DNA from: an uncultured Clostridium sp.
Lineage (GTDB): Bacteria; Bacillota; Clostridia; Clostridiales; Clostridiaceae
DNA length: 64,000 bases
Reading direction: 5' to 3'
Assembly (NCBI GenBank): GCA_934746015.1
Contig: CAKVEW010000006.1
Span: 69,869-133,868, forward strand
Shown here: positions 38,481 through 47,073 of the stretch, in pieces
Position numbering within the stretch: the stretch's first letter is position 1
Layout of the letters: every line of letters begins with the position of its first letter
Program-made: the position numbers and the translations under genes
The notes under the pieces: model-generated
What the model saw: only the letters and a program-made list of their open reading frames with translations
What the model was told of the DNA's origin: nothing
Databases searched by the model: none

Positions 38481-40283
38481 TTAGTTTATCTCTTTATCTA
38501 GCATATCTAGCAATTCATTAAATCTTTCTATTGTTGCTTCTAGAGGCTTAGAAGTAGTCATATCAACTCCAGCATTCTTTAGAATTTCTATTGGGTAATC
38601 ACTTCCACCACTCTTTAAGAAATTAATGTACTTTGGAACTGCATCTTCCTTACCTTCAAGAATTGCTTTTGCAAAAGCAGAAGCTGCTGCATATCCTGTT
38701 GCATATTGATAAACATAAAAATCTGAATAGAAATGTGGTATTCTTGCCCATTCTATATCTATTTCATTGTCAACTACCATATCTGGACCAAAATACTTAA
38801 CATTTAGATCATGCCAAGCCTTATTATAATCTTCAGCTGTTAAAGGAATTCCCTTTTCTAAAGACTCATGAGTATAAAGTTCAAACTCTGCAAACATTAA
38901 TTGTCTGAATACTGTAGTTCTTATTTGTTCTAATTCCTGATTTATTAAAAATAACTTTTTATTTTTATCTTCTTCTTTATTTATTAAATAATGAATTAAT
39001 AGTGCTTCGTTAGTAGTTGATGCTACTTCTGCACAGAACAAAGTATAGCCTGCATAAATATATGGTTGTTCTTTTCTTGAATAATAAGAATGTATTGAAT
39101 GTCCCATTTCATGTGCTAAGGTTGAAACATCATTCAATTCATAATTATAATTTAAAAGAACATATGGCATGGTTTTATATCCACCCCAAGAGTAAGCTCC
39201 ACCTCTTTTACCTTTATTTTGATAAATATCTATCCATCCATTTTGAACTCCAGATTTGAATATATCTAAATATTCATTTCCTAAAGGATTTAAGCCTTCA
39301 ATAACCATATCTACAGCCTTGTTAAATTCTATATGTTCCTTAGGTATTTCAATAACTGGAACATATAAGTCATACATATGCATTTCATTAAGTCCTAATA
39401 ATTTTTTCTTTAATGAAACATATCTATGAAGAGACTTTAAATTTTCATCAATAGTATTAACTGCATTCTTATATACTTCAACTGGTATATCATTTGGTTT
39501 AAGAGAGGATTCAAGAGCTGAATTATACTTTCTTATTTTTGCACCGAAATTAAAGTTTTTAATTGAACTACTTAATGTTGTTGCAAAAGTGTTTTCTAAA
39601 TCCTTATATCTGCCAAATAAAGCTTCAAAAGCTTCTTTTCTAACCTTTCTGTCCTTACTCTTTATAAATGAAGAATAATTACCTTCAGTAAGTTCAACTT
39701 TTTCTCCATCTTCATCTATAATATCACCAAACTTCATATCTGCATTAGTTAACATATTATGAATAGATGATGGAGCATCTAAGCAATCAGAAACTGAAGC
39801 TAAAAGTTCTTCTTCTGACTTACTTAATATATGTGGTTTTTCTTTTAAGATATCTTCAAACATGAACTTATAAGTTTTAAGTTCTTCATTATTATTTATT
39901 ATATCTCTTATAAGACTTTCATCTTGGCTAAGTATTTCTGGAACAAAATAAGCTGTATAAGAAGCATATTCAGCCATATATGCATCTACTTTATTCATCA
40001 TAGCTTGATATTTAGAATTTGAAGTATCTTCATCACATTTTAAATGTGCATAAATATGTACAGTTTCAGCCTTAATTCCTAAATCTACATACTTATCTAA
40101 AAAAGCTTTTATATTTTCTTTATTATTTAATTTACCTTCAAAATCCTTAAGAGATGGGGCTTCTTCTTTTAGATTTTTAAAAGCTTCCTCCCATTCACTA
40201 TCACTATTAAATATCTTATCTAATTTCCATTTATATTTATCTTCTATTTCTTCTCTTTTTTTCAACACCTTTAAATCACTCAT
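38481..40283 (-). CDS. pepF: Oligoendopeptidase F
   Basis: This 600-residue M3B zinc metallopeptidase cleaves peptides in the cytoplasm. The zinc motif is STLAHEMGHSIHSYYS, with the third ligand Glu in AEVASTTNEALL. The Tyr-rich C-terminal part (RIPHFYSDFYVYQYATGYAAASAFA) is typical of PepF. The upstream gene at 40312 is 28 bases away and probably co-transcribed. Confidence 0.95.
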   Translation of the reverse strand: MSDLKVLKKREEIEDKYKWKLDKIFNSDSEWEEAFKNLKEEAPSLKDFEGKLNNKENIKAFLDKYVDLGIKAETVHIYAHLKCDEDTSNSKYQAMMNKVDAYMAEYASYTAYFVPEILSQDESLIRDIINNNEELKTYKFMFEDILKEKPHILSKSEEELLASVSDCLDAPSSIHNMLTNADMKFGDIIDEDGEKVELTEGNYSSFIKSKDRKVRKEAFEALFGRYKDLENTFATTLSSSIKNFNFGAKIRKYNSALESSLKPNDIPVEVYKNAVNTIDENLKSLHRYVSLKKKLLGLNEMHMYDLYVPVIEIPKEHIEFNKAVDMVIEGLNPLGNEYLDIFKSGVQNGWIDIYQNKGKRGGAYSWGGYKTMPYVLLNYNYELNDVSTLAHEMGHSIHSYYSRKEQPYIYAGYTLFCAEVASTTNEALLIHYLINKEEDKNKKLFLINQELEQIRTTVFRQLMFAEFELYTHESLEKGIPLTAEDYNKAWHDLNVKYFGPDMVVDNEIDIEWARIPHFYSDFYVYQYATGYAAASAFAKAILEGKEDAVPKYINFLKSGGSDYPIEILKNAGVDMTTSKPLEATIERFNELLDMLDKEIN

Positions 40284-40311
40284 AATCTACGCCTAAAATA
40301 GGCTCTCCTTT

Positions 40312-40710
40312 CTAAATATATTCTTCTTCTTTTCCTTCAATATCCTTGAACACATCTTCCATAGATGATTCTATTAAGCTTACGCACTTAGTTATTCTTT
40401 CTTTCATAAACTCATAATCATCTACATAATTAAATTTAATTAAGAAAGTTGGATTATATTCATCTAATACGTCTTCTATCTCAAATTCTTCCTTAATAAA
40501 AGTTTCATAATTAAATAAATCGTATATAGCTGAGTATTCCCATTCTTCTACATCTTTATTTGTATCAAACAATAAATTAACTTCTCCATTTATAACAAAT
40601 AATTTTTTTACAAATAAAGCTCCTTCAGAAACTTGAAAACTTCCTAATTCTTTTGTTACAAATCCTGTATCCTTATCCTTTTCCATTAAAACTAAGCTCG
40701 AAAAATCCAT
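40312..40710 (-). CDS. Conserved hypothetical acidic protein (possibly DUF6762)
   Basis: This 132-residue, acidic, soluble protein opens MDFSSLVLMEKDKDTGFVTKE and ends with a Glu-rich stretch. I think it resembles a small clostridial family labelled DUF6762, but this rests on memory and carries no function. No membrane helix, metal motif or catalytic motif is visible. It probably shares an mRNA with pepF. Confidence 0.75.
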   Translation of the reverse strand: MDFSSLVLMEKDKDTGFVTKELGSFQVSEGALFVKKLFVINGEVNLLFDTNKDVEEWEYSAIYDLFNYETFIKEEFEIEDVLDEYNPTFLIKFNYVDDYEFMKERITKCVSLIESSMEDVFKDIEGKEEEYI

Positions 40711-40863
40711 TTATATATCCTCCAAATCTTCACTTTTGTATTCTTATTTATATTATATGTTTTATTCATATTATATAGCAATATATGTATTTATTCTATG
40801 TGTCAAATTATATTATTTAGTAAATAATACTTAATATATTATTATCATATAAAAAGTAATTAT

Positions 40864-40878
40864 TGCAAATCATTTGCA
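40864..40878. promoter_or_regulatory. Candidate Zur operator (7-1-7 palindrome) in the zinc-transporter promoter
   Basis: TGCAAAT-C-ATTTGCA is a perfect 7-1-7 inverted repeat, the symmetry used by Fur, Zur and PerR. It overlaps either a TTGCAA-18-TATAAT or a TTGCAT-18-TAGAAT promoter upstream of the ABC ATPase gene, so a bound repressor would block polymerase. A Fur-family regulator lies at the end of the same cluster. The sequence differs from the B. subtilis Zur box (TCGTAAT-N-ATTACGA), so the binding protein is inferred. Confidence 0.65.
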
Positions 40879-40920
40879 TTATCATATATAATTAGTCTAG
40901 AATATTTAGGAGATGATTTA

Positions 40921-41568
40921 ATGATTGATATAAAAAACCTATGTTTTTCATATACAAATAAACCACCATACATACTTGATGATATTAGTTTAAACCTACC
41001 TCAAGGAATTTATTTATCTATAGTAGGTGAAAATGGAAGTTGTAAAACAACATTAATAAAATTAATTTTAGGATTACTAAAACCAACCTCTGGAAGTATT
41101 GAAATTAGTTCAAATTCTATAGGATATGTTCCTCAAAGATTAGATTCATTTAACTCTCAATTTCCAATTACAGTTAAAGAGGTTTTATCTTGCCACAAAA
41201 AGACATTAAAAAATAACTCAATTGATATAGATTCAATTCTTAAAGATGTTAATATGTTAGATTTTAAAAACAGACTTTTAGGAATGTTATCTGGCGGTCA
41301 GCAACAAAGGGTTTTAATTGCCCGTGCTTTAATGGGAAATCCTGATATAATTATATTAGACGAACCTTCAACAGGTGTTGATGAAAATAACCAAAAAGAA
41401 ATATATAATATTTTAAGAAAACTAAATAAAGAAGATAAAAAAACAATAATATCAATAGAACATAATCTAGATATAGCAATAAACAACTCAACTCATATTC
41501 TTAAAATTGAAAATGCTAGTACAAGATTATTTACTGTTAATGAATTTAAAGAATATAAAAAAAAATAG
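40921..41568 (+). CDS. Zinc/manganese ABC transporter ATP-binding protein (ZnuC/AdcC type)
   Basis: A 215-residue ABC ATPase of the metal-chelate subgroup. The Walker A loop reads GENGSCKTT, with Cys where Gly normally precedes Lys (Ala occurs here in some AdcC proteins). The signature is MLSGGQQQRVLIARAL and Walker B is IIILDEPSTGVD. The Q-loop is GYVPQRLD and the H-loop is SIEHNLD. It is coupled to the permease gene 35 bases on. No solute-binding-protein gene lies in this cluster. Confidence 0.92.
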   Translation: MIDIKNLCFSYTNKPPYILDDISLNLPQGIYLSIVGENGSCKTTLIKLILGLLKPTSGSIEISSNSIGYVPQRLDSFNSQFPITVKEVLSCHKKTLKNNSIDIDSILKDVNMLDFKNRLLGMLSGGQQQRVLIARALMGNPDIIILDEPSTGVDENNQKEIYNILRKLNKEDKKTIISIEHNLDIAINNSTHILKIENASTRLFTVNEFKEYKKK

Positions 41569-41603
41569 TTTTAAAGATTAATTATTAAGAAAGGTTAGAT
41601 TAT

Positions 41604-42401
41604 ATGTTTCAATTACCATTTATGCAAAATGCTTTTATGGCAGGCTTAATGATATCTATTCTTTGTCCTTTCATAGGACTTTTTTTAGTACTTAGGCGAT
41701 ATTCCATGATAGGAGATACCCTATCTCACTCCTCCTTTGCTGGAGTTGCCATTGGATTAGTTATTGGTGTTAATCCATTAATAACAGCTTTTTTATTTAC
41801 AACTTTATGTGCAATAATTATAGAATTATTAAGAGAATATTATAAAAAATATGCTGAATTGGTTATGTCTTTAGTACTAACCTTCAGCTTAGGTATAGCC
41901 ATTGTATTAATTAGCAGTGGTAAAGCTTCTGCTAAAGTTAATTCATTCTTGTTCGGTAGTATTCTAACAGTTTCTTCCGAAGATATACTTTTAATATTAA
42001 TAGTTGGTATGATTTGCTTATTCACTTTAATATTCTTATATAATAAGCTTATATATATAACTTTTGATGAAGAAGGGGCTAAAACTTCTGGAATAAAGGT
42101 TAAGCTTATTAATTACATTTTCACAATATTAGTTGGTGCAACTATTTCAATGTCCATTAGAGTTATGGGGATATTAGTAATATCATCTATTATGATAGTT
42201 CCAGTTGCTACAGCTATGCAGCTAAAAAAAGGATTTAAAACTACTCTTTTATCCGCTATAGGATTTGGAATATTCGATATTATGGTAGGCCTCGGTTTAT
42301 CTTATTATATTAATAGTGCTCCAGGTGGTACAATTGCTCTTACATCAGTATTTACTTTAATACTAGTAATAATTCTAGAAAAATTTATTAGTTCAAGATA
42401 A
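41604..42401 (+). CDS. Zinc/manganese ABC transporter permease (ZnuB/AdcB type)
   Basis: This 265-residue permease has about eight membrane helices and the conserved ABC-3 family opening (FMAGLMISILCPFIGLFLVLRRYSMIGDTLSHSSFAG). The coupling-helix region and the GVLVISSIMIVPVATA-like segment are intact. It pairs with the ATPase just upstream. Zinc is favoured over manganese because of the neighbouring Zur-like gene and the palindrome in the promoter. Confidence 0.92.
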   Translation: MFQLPFMQNAFMAGLMISILCPFIGLFLVLRRYSMIGDTLSHSSFAGVAIGLVIGVNPLITAFLFTTLCAIIIELLREYYKKYAELVMSLVLTFSLGIAIVLISSGKASAKVNSFLFGSILTVSSEDILLILIVGMICLFTLIFLYNKLIYITFDEEGAKTSGIKVKLINYIFTILVGATISMSIRVMGILVISSIMIVPVATAMQLKKGFKTTLLSAIGFGIFDIMVGLGLSYYINSAPGGTIALTSVFTLILVIILEKFISSR

Positions 42402-42442
42402 AATAAGGTGTATTTTCTATCAAAAGAAAATACACCTTATTT
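42401..42442. terminator. Bidirectional terminator between znuB-type and zur-type genes
   Basis: A perfect hairpin of 17 base pairs (AAATAAGGTGTATTTTC and its complement) fills the gap between two convergent genes, with T-rich sequence on both sides. It begins right at the permease stop codon and ends 1 base before the regulator stop codon. Confidence 0.9.
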
Positions 42443-42443
42443 C

Positions 42444-42854
42444 TTATTTAAATTTTTTGCAGTCATCACATATACCATTTAACTCTAACTTATGCTTTGT
42501 TAAACTAAAGCCTACCTTTGCTTTAATAGCTTCTTCTATTTCTTCCATTGGACATGGAATTTCAACACATTTATGACATATATCACATTGTAAAATATGC
42601 TTATGATTCTCCTTTTTTAACACATATATTGCAGGGCCATCTATATTTATTTTCTTTATTACATCTTTTTCTTCTAATATTTCTAATGTTCTATATATAG
42701 TACTTAAATTTAAGTTATTATTTTGCTTTTTACATTCAGTATATATACTTTCTGCAGAAAGCCCTTTATCTGAAGCACTAATTATATTTAAAATTGAAAT
42801 TCTTCCTGCTGTGATTCTAATTCCCTTTTCCTTTAAATAATTTTTCCAGATCAT
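42444..42854 (-). CDS. Fur-family metalloregulator, probably Zur
   Basis: A 136-residue Fur-fold repressor. The winged helix is at residues 1-80 (GIRITAGRISILNIIS, then LNLSTIYRTLEILEEKDVI). A regulatory metal site is in HKHILQCDICHKC and H/E residues further on. The structural zinc site is CDICHKC with CDDC near the end. Adjacent zinc-transporter genes make Zur more likely than Fur or PerR. It is convergent with those genes. Confidence 0.88.
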   Translation of the reverse strand: MIWKNYLKEKGIRITAGRISILNIISASDKGLSAESIYTECKKQNNNLNLSTIYRTLEILEEKDVIKKINIDGPAIYVLKKENHKHILQCDICHKCVEIPCPMEEIEEAIKAKVGFSLTKHKLELNGICDDCKKFK

Positions 42855-42914
42855 TTTATTCTCCTAACGCTATAACCTTTATATAATTATATCACTATTA
42901 TTCAAGTTATTAAA

Positions 42915-42990
42915 TAAAAAAGGAGCTAAATATTATATTCCTTGTGACCTCCTTTTCCTCCAAGTCACCATCATATAATATTTAGTTTCT
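42915..42990 (-). repeat. Intergenic palindromic repeat, copy C (best preserved)
   Basis: On the minus strand CTAAATATTATAT pairs with ATATAATATTTAG (13 perfect pairs). Inner GTGAC and GTCAC pair as well, and the element ends GCTCC followed by six Ts. It lies downstream of the MntP-like gene and upstream of the zur-like gene, and can act as a terminator for the former. Copies A and B share the ends and core. Confidence 0.75.
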
Positions 42991-43031
42991 TCAAATTTTA
43001 GGAAATTATAACCATATAAAATGATAGAGAA

Positions 43032-43586
43032 TTAAAAGAATATCATTTCAAGTCCAAGACCTAATAAAATCAATCCACCTAATATATCTGCATATTTACA
43101 TATAAAATCTACTCTTCTAGCATATCTACATAGGAAAAATCCCGTAGTACATAAAAATAATGTAATAAGGCCAACTAGCACAGCATCAACAAATATCAAA
43201 ATTTGATTTACTTCATAAAAAGCTGTAAATCCTACTACTAAAGCATCAACACTAACAGACATACCTAAAATAATATACATAGATTTTTTTATTAGTATTG
43301 AATCATCTTTATCACTATTCTTAAATGCTGAAACTATCATTATAAGACCTATGAATGAAATTATAATTCCACCTATTGAACTGGGTATGGAAATTATATA
43401 TGTATCAAAGAATCTACCAGTTATTCCACCTAAAAATAAAAAAACAAATTGAAAAAAAGCAAATGATAGTATAAACCTTATTTTATTTCTTTTTACTAAG
43501 TATGGATTTATTCCAAGACTAACAGTTAGTCCTAAAGCATCCATAGACATTGCTATACCTATTAATATTACATCTTTTAGTTCCAT
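43032..43586 (-). CDS. MntP-like manganese efflux protein
   Basis: This 184-residue membrane protein has six predicted helices and two internally repeated motifs, IAMSMDALGLTVSLG near the start and MSVSVDALVVGF in the second half, each with the conserved Asp that lines the metal path in MntP. The sporulation protein YtaF is a related alternative. No yybP-ykoY riboswitch was visible upstream; the leader is almost pure A and T. Confidence 0.82.
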   Translation of the reverse strand: MELKDVILIGIAMSMDALGLTVSLGINPYLVKRNKIRFILSFAFFQFVFLFLGGITGRFFDTYIISIPSSIGGIIISFIGLIMIVSAFKNSDKDDSILIKKSMYIILGMSVSVDALVVGFTAFYEVNQILIFVDAVLVGLITLFLCTTGFFLCRYARRVDFICKYADILGGLILLGLGLEMIFF

Positions 43587-43687
43587 CTTATTATAATACC
43601 TCCAAATATTATATTCTATACCAATTTATAAAGTATAGTATTTATGTATATTTTTTAAAATAAGTACTTTTATTAAAATAAAAAATG

Positions 43688-43715
43688 TTGTATATTATTA
43701 AATAGAGTATATTAT
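43688..43715 (+). promoter_or_regulatory. Probable sigma-A promoter of the phosphofructokinase gene
   Basis: TTGTAT, 16 bases, then TATTAT, about 50 bases before the ATG. The region is so AT-rich that other placements are possible. Confidence 0.4.
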
Positions 43716-43764
43716 ATTTTAAATAGCATATATTATTATGTTTTTTATAAAGGAGAGAAACTTA

Positions 43765-44982
43765 ATGGCAAATTGTATAATAGCACAATCTGGTGGTCCA
43801 ACATCCGTAATTAATTCTAGTGTTGTAGGTTTATTGCAGGCGAACAAAGATATCAAAGCCTTTAATAAAGTATATGCAGGTTTAAATGGTATAGAAGGAA
43901 TTTTAAATGGAAACATTATAGACTTATCTTCTTTTTCTGACAGTGAAATTAACAAATTTAGATATACACCTTCTTCTGGGCTTGGTTCTTGTAGATATAA
44001 GATGAAAAATATAGAAGAGTCTACTGAAGAATATGATAAACTTTTAGATATATTAAAAGCAAATGAAATAAAAGCATTTTTCTATGTTGGTGGAAATGAT
44101 TCTATGGATACTATTGCAAAACTAGGAAAATATGCTAAAGAAAATAATATAGATATTAAATTTATAGGAATTCCTAAAACCATTGATAATGATTTAATGT
44201 ATACAGATCATACTCCTGGTTTTGGTAGTGCAGCAAAATTTATAGCAACTACAGCTCTTGAAACATATCTAGATTCTTCAGTTTACATAAATAATGGTAT
44301 ATTTATACTAGAAACAATGGGAAGAGACACTGGATGGTTAGCTGCTTCTGCTTGTATTGCTAGACTTAATAATAAGCCTATTGCAGACTTCATATATTTA
44401 CCTGAAGTTGCCTTTAATATAGAAGAATTCCTTTTAGATGTAAGAAAGAGATTTGAAGAAAATAACAAAGTTTTTATAGTAGTTTCTGAAGGTCTTAAGA
44501 ATTCTGAAGGACAATTTATTACAGAAATTAAGAGTCACGCTCACGATAATTTTGGGCATGCTCAATTAGGCGGAGTTGGAGCTTACCTTAAAAACTTAAT
44601 TATATCATCTGGAATAACAAATAGAGTTAAATCTTTAGAACTTGGTATATTACAAAGATGTGCAATTCATTGTGCATCAGATATGGATTTACAAGAAGCC
44701 TTTGAGGTAGGATATTCAGCATTAAAATTTGCTTTAGAAGGCCATAGTGGATATATGGTTTCTATTCAAAGAGATTCAATTTCACCTTATAAGACTTCAC
44801 ATACCTTAATAGAAGCTTCTAAAATTGCTAATAACGTTAAGTATTTTCCTAAGGAATTAATTAATGAGAAAGGTAATCATATTAAGGAAGAGGCTTTAGA
44901 TTACTTTTTACCACTAATTTCAGGATCTCCATCCCTAGTAATAGAAAATCATTTACCAGAATTCAAAATCATAGAAAAATAA
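43765..44982 (+). CDS. 6-phosphofructokinase, pyrophosphate-type (PFP)
   Basis: This 405-residue enzyme is a PFK of the longer PPi-dependent group. GGNDSMDTIAKL replaces the GGDGS of ATP-PFKs, followed by FIGIPKTIDNDL, TPGFGSAAKFIA and the METMGRDTGWLAA-like fructose-6-P site. Asp at the GGND position is associated with pyrophosphate use. The ATG at 43765 has AAGGAGAG about 8 bases upstream; a longer frame upstream has no family match. It has its own promoter and terminator. Confidence 0.9.
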   Translation: MANCIIAQSGGPTSVINSSVVGLLQANKDIKAFNKVYAGLNGIEGILNGNIIDLSSFSDSEINKFRYTPSSGLGSCRYKMKNIEESTEEYDKLLDILKANEIKAFFYVGGNDSMDTIAKLGKYAKENNIDIKFIGIPKTIDNDLMYTDHTPGFGSAAKFIATTALETYLDSSVYINNGIFILETMGRDTGWLAASACIARLNNKPIADFIYLPEVAFNIEEFLLDVRKRFEENNKVFIVVSEGLKNSEGQFITEIKSHAHDNFGHAQLGGVGAYLKNLIISSGITNRVKSLELGILQRCAIHCASDMDLQEAFEVGYSALKFALEGHSGYMVSIQRDSISPYKTSHTLIEASKIANNVKYFPKELINEKGNHIKEEALDYFLPLISGSPSLVIENHLPEFKIIEK

Positions 44983-45046
44983 ACTCCTTAGGGAGTTTTT
45001 TTCTTCCCTAATTTTTTCATTCTTTCATTTTCATTATTGAATATTT
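44981..45046 (+). terminator. Terminator of the phosphofructokinase gene, in repeat copy F
   Basis: AAACTCC, loop TTA, GGAGTTT and a T-run at 44981-45003 give a good terminator right at the stop codon. The AT-rich tail after it, read on the minus strand as AATGAAAATGAAAGAATG and so on, matches the tail in the elements at 2917-2978 and 47610-47680. Confidence 0.75.
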
Positions 45047-45073
45047 GCTTAGATAAAGGCCATAGAGTATAAT
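45045..45073 (+). promoter_or_regulatory. Sigma-A promoter of the ABC-F gene
   Basis: TTGCTT, exactly 17 bases, then TATAAT. The predicted 5' leader to the ATG is about 58 bases. No attenuator structure is obvious in it. Confidence 0.65.
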
Positions 45074-45137
45074 GAAATTATTATTTTTGAAATTATGTAA
45101 ATAAGTATATATACCTTATTTTAATATAGGAGGACAA

Positions 45138-47054
45138 ATGGTAGTTTTAAGTTGTAAAGATATATCAAAAAGTTACGGAATACAAGAAGTATTAAAAAAT
45201 GTAACTTTTTCTATAAATGAAGGGGATAAGGTTGGTATTATAGGTGGTAACGGAGAAGGAAAATCTACCTTATTCAAAATAATATCTAAAGAAATCACTC
45301 AGGATGATGGAGAAATATTTATAGATAGAAACAAAACTATAGGTTACTTATCTCAACATGTTGACTTAGATTTAAAAAACGCAATATATTCTGAGCTAAA
45401 CTTGGTATTTAAGGATCTTTTAGATATTGAAAATAGACTCCACACCTTAGAATTAAAAATGGCAGAACCATATGATGAAAATAATGATAGCTATCATCAA
45501 AAAGTAATTAAAGATTATACTACTCTCCAAGACCTTTATACTAATAAAGGCGGATATACCTATAAAGGTGAAATATCAAGAGTATTAAAGGGGCTTGGCT
45601 TCTTAGAAGAAGACTTTAATAAAACTATTCATACATTAAGTGGAGGTCAAAAGACTAGAGTTTCTCTTTGTAAGTTGTTATTAAAAAATCCTGATATTCT
45701 TTTATTAGATGAGCCCACTAACCATTTAGATTTAGAAGCAATTGAATGGCTTGAAGAGTATTTAAAAAACTATAAAGGAACAGTTTTAGTAATTTCTCAT
45801 GATAGATTTTTCTTAGATACTGTAACTAATAATACCTTCGAAGTAATTAATGGTCATGTTAATTGTTACAATGTTCCTTATACTAAATTCTTTGAACAAA
45901 GAAAGAAAAATTATGAAAATCAATTAAAGGCTTATAATTTGCAACAAAGTGAAATAAAAAGACAAGAAGCTATAATTGAAAAATTTAGAAGCTTTAATAG
46001 AGAAAAAAGTATACGTGCAGCTGAAAGTAGAGAAAAGGCTTTAGAAAGAATGGAAAAGATAGATGCTCCAGATAAAGAAAAAGAAGCTTCTAAAATCAAA
46101 TTTGAGACTTCAGTAAAAAGCGGATATGACGTTCTTCACGTTGAAAACTTATCTAAAATCTATGGTAATAATAAATTATTTTCAAACCTTAACTTAGATC
46201 TTAAAAGAGGTGAAAAAGTTGCGTTAATAGGTGAAAATGGCCGTGGTAAAACTACACTACTAAAAATAATATTAAATGAAGTTCAATCTGATAGTGGTAA
46301 AACTATTTTAGGAACAAATGTTAATTTAGGATATTATGATCAAGAACAATCAGATTTAAATTTAGATAAAAGCATAATAGATGAGGTTTGGGATGAATTC
46401 CCAACACTAACTACCTCTAAATTAAGAGGGGTTCTTGCTTCCTTCCTGTTTACTGGAGATGATGTTTTTAAAGTAATTAATACCTTAAGTGGTGGAGAAA
46501 AGTGTAGAATAAATTTATTAAAATTAATGCTTTCAAGGTTTAATATTTTATTACTTGATGAACCTACTAACCATTTAGATATAATGTCTAGGGAAGCTTT
46601 AGAGGATGCTTTATTAACTTACGATGGCACTTTACTAGTTATATCTCATGATAGATATTTCTTAAATAAAGTAATTAATAGAATACTTGAGTTAAACGAA
46701 GATGGAGTAAAAGAATTTTTAGGTAACTATAGCTATTATCAAGAGAAAAAAATTAATCCAAATAGATTTGAAATTCTTGAAGAATTAGCTAATGGTAAAA
46801 CTAAGACTCAATTGAAGGAAGAAAAAAAGAAAAAGAAAGAACAAGAAAAAGAAGAAAAAGCTTTAAAGGTTAAAATCAAAAAAATTGAAGAAGATATAGC
46901 TAAAAATGAGGATAACTTGCTATCGCTTCAAGAACAACTTTGCCTTGAAGAAATTTATTCTAATCCAATAGAAAGTGAGAGAGTTAGTAAAGAAATTAAA
47001 ACTTTAGAAGAAAAAATTACATTACTATATGAAGAATGGGAAAGCTTAGCTTAA
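45138..47054 (+). CDS. ABC-F family ATPase (ribosome-associated)
   Basis: This 638-residue protein has two fused ABC domains and no membrane segments. Walker A motifs are GGNGEGKST and GENGRGKTT. Signatures are LSGGQKTRVSL and LSGGEKCRINLL. Both Walker B motifs read LLLDEPTNHLD. The linker between them is a charged helical P-site arm (RQEAIIEKFRSFNREKSIRA), and a coiled-coil C-terminal tail follows. ABC-F proteins act on stalled ribosomes, some giving antibiotic protection. The subgroup (Uup/EttA-like or ARE) cannot be decided by eye. Confidence 0.93.
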   Translation: MVVLSCKDISKSYGIQEVLKNVTFSINEGDKVGIIGGNGEGKSTLFKIISKEITQDDGEIFIDRNKTIGYLSQHVDLDLKNAIYSELNLVFKDLLDIENRLHTLELKMAEPYDENNDSYHQKVIKDYTTLQDLYTNKGGYTYKGEISRVLKGLGFLEEDFNKTIHTLSGGQKTRVSLCKLLLKNPDILLLDEPTNHLDLEAIEWLEEYLKNYKGTVLVISHDRFFLDTVTNNTFEVINGHVNCYNVPYTKFFEQRKKNYENQLKAYNLQQSEIKRQEAIIEKFRSFNREKSIRAAESREKALERMEKIDAPDKEKEASKIKFETSVKSGYDVLHVENLSKIYGNNKLFSNLNLDLKRGEKVALIGENGRGKTTLLKIILNEVQSDSGKTILGTNVNLGYYDQEQSDLNLDKSIIDEVWDEFPTLTTSKLRGVLASFLFTGDDVFKVINTLSGGEKCRINLLKLMLSRFNILLLDEPTNHLDIMSREALEDALLTYDGTLLVISHDRYFLNKVINRILELNEDGVKEFLGNYSYYQEKKINPNRFEILEELANGKTKTQLKEEKKKKKEQEKEEKALKVKIKKIEEDIAKNEDNLLSLQEQLCLEEIYSNPIESERVSKEIKTLEEKITLLYEEWESLA

Positions 47055-47073
47055 GCTCTCCCATTCTTTTTTA
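47033..47073 (+). terminator. Terminator overlapping the ABC-F stop codon
   Basis: AGAATGGGA and TCCCATTCT plus inner AGCTT/AAGCT pair around the TAA stop, then TTTTTTA. The 3' side overlaps the end of the convergent dut gene. Confidence 0.8.

Noticed and set aside
43587..43690. Possible yybP-ykoY manganese riboswitch upstream of the MntP-like gene
   Set aside because: The leader is almost pure A and T and contains none of the conserved GC-containing motifs.
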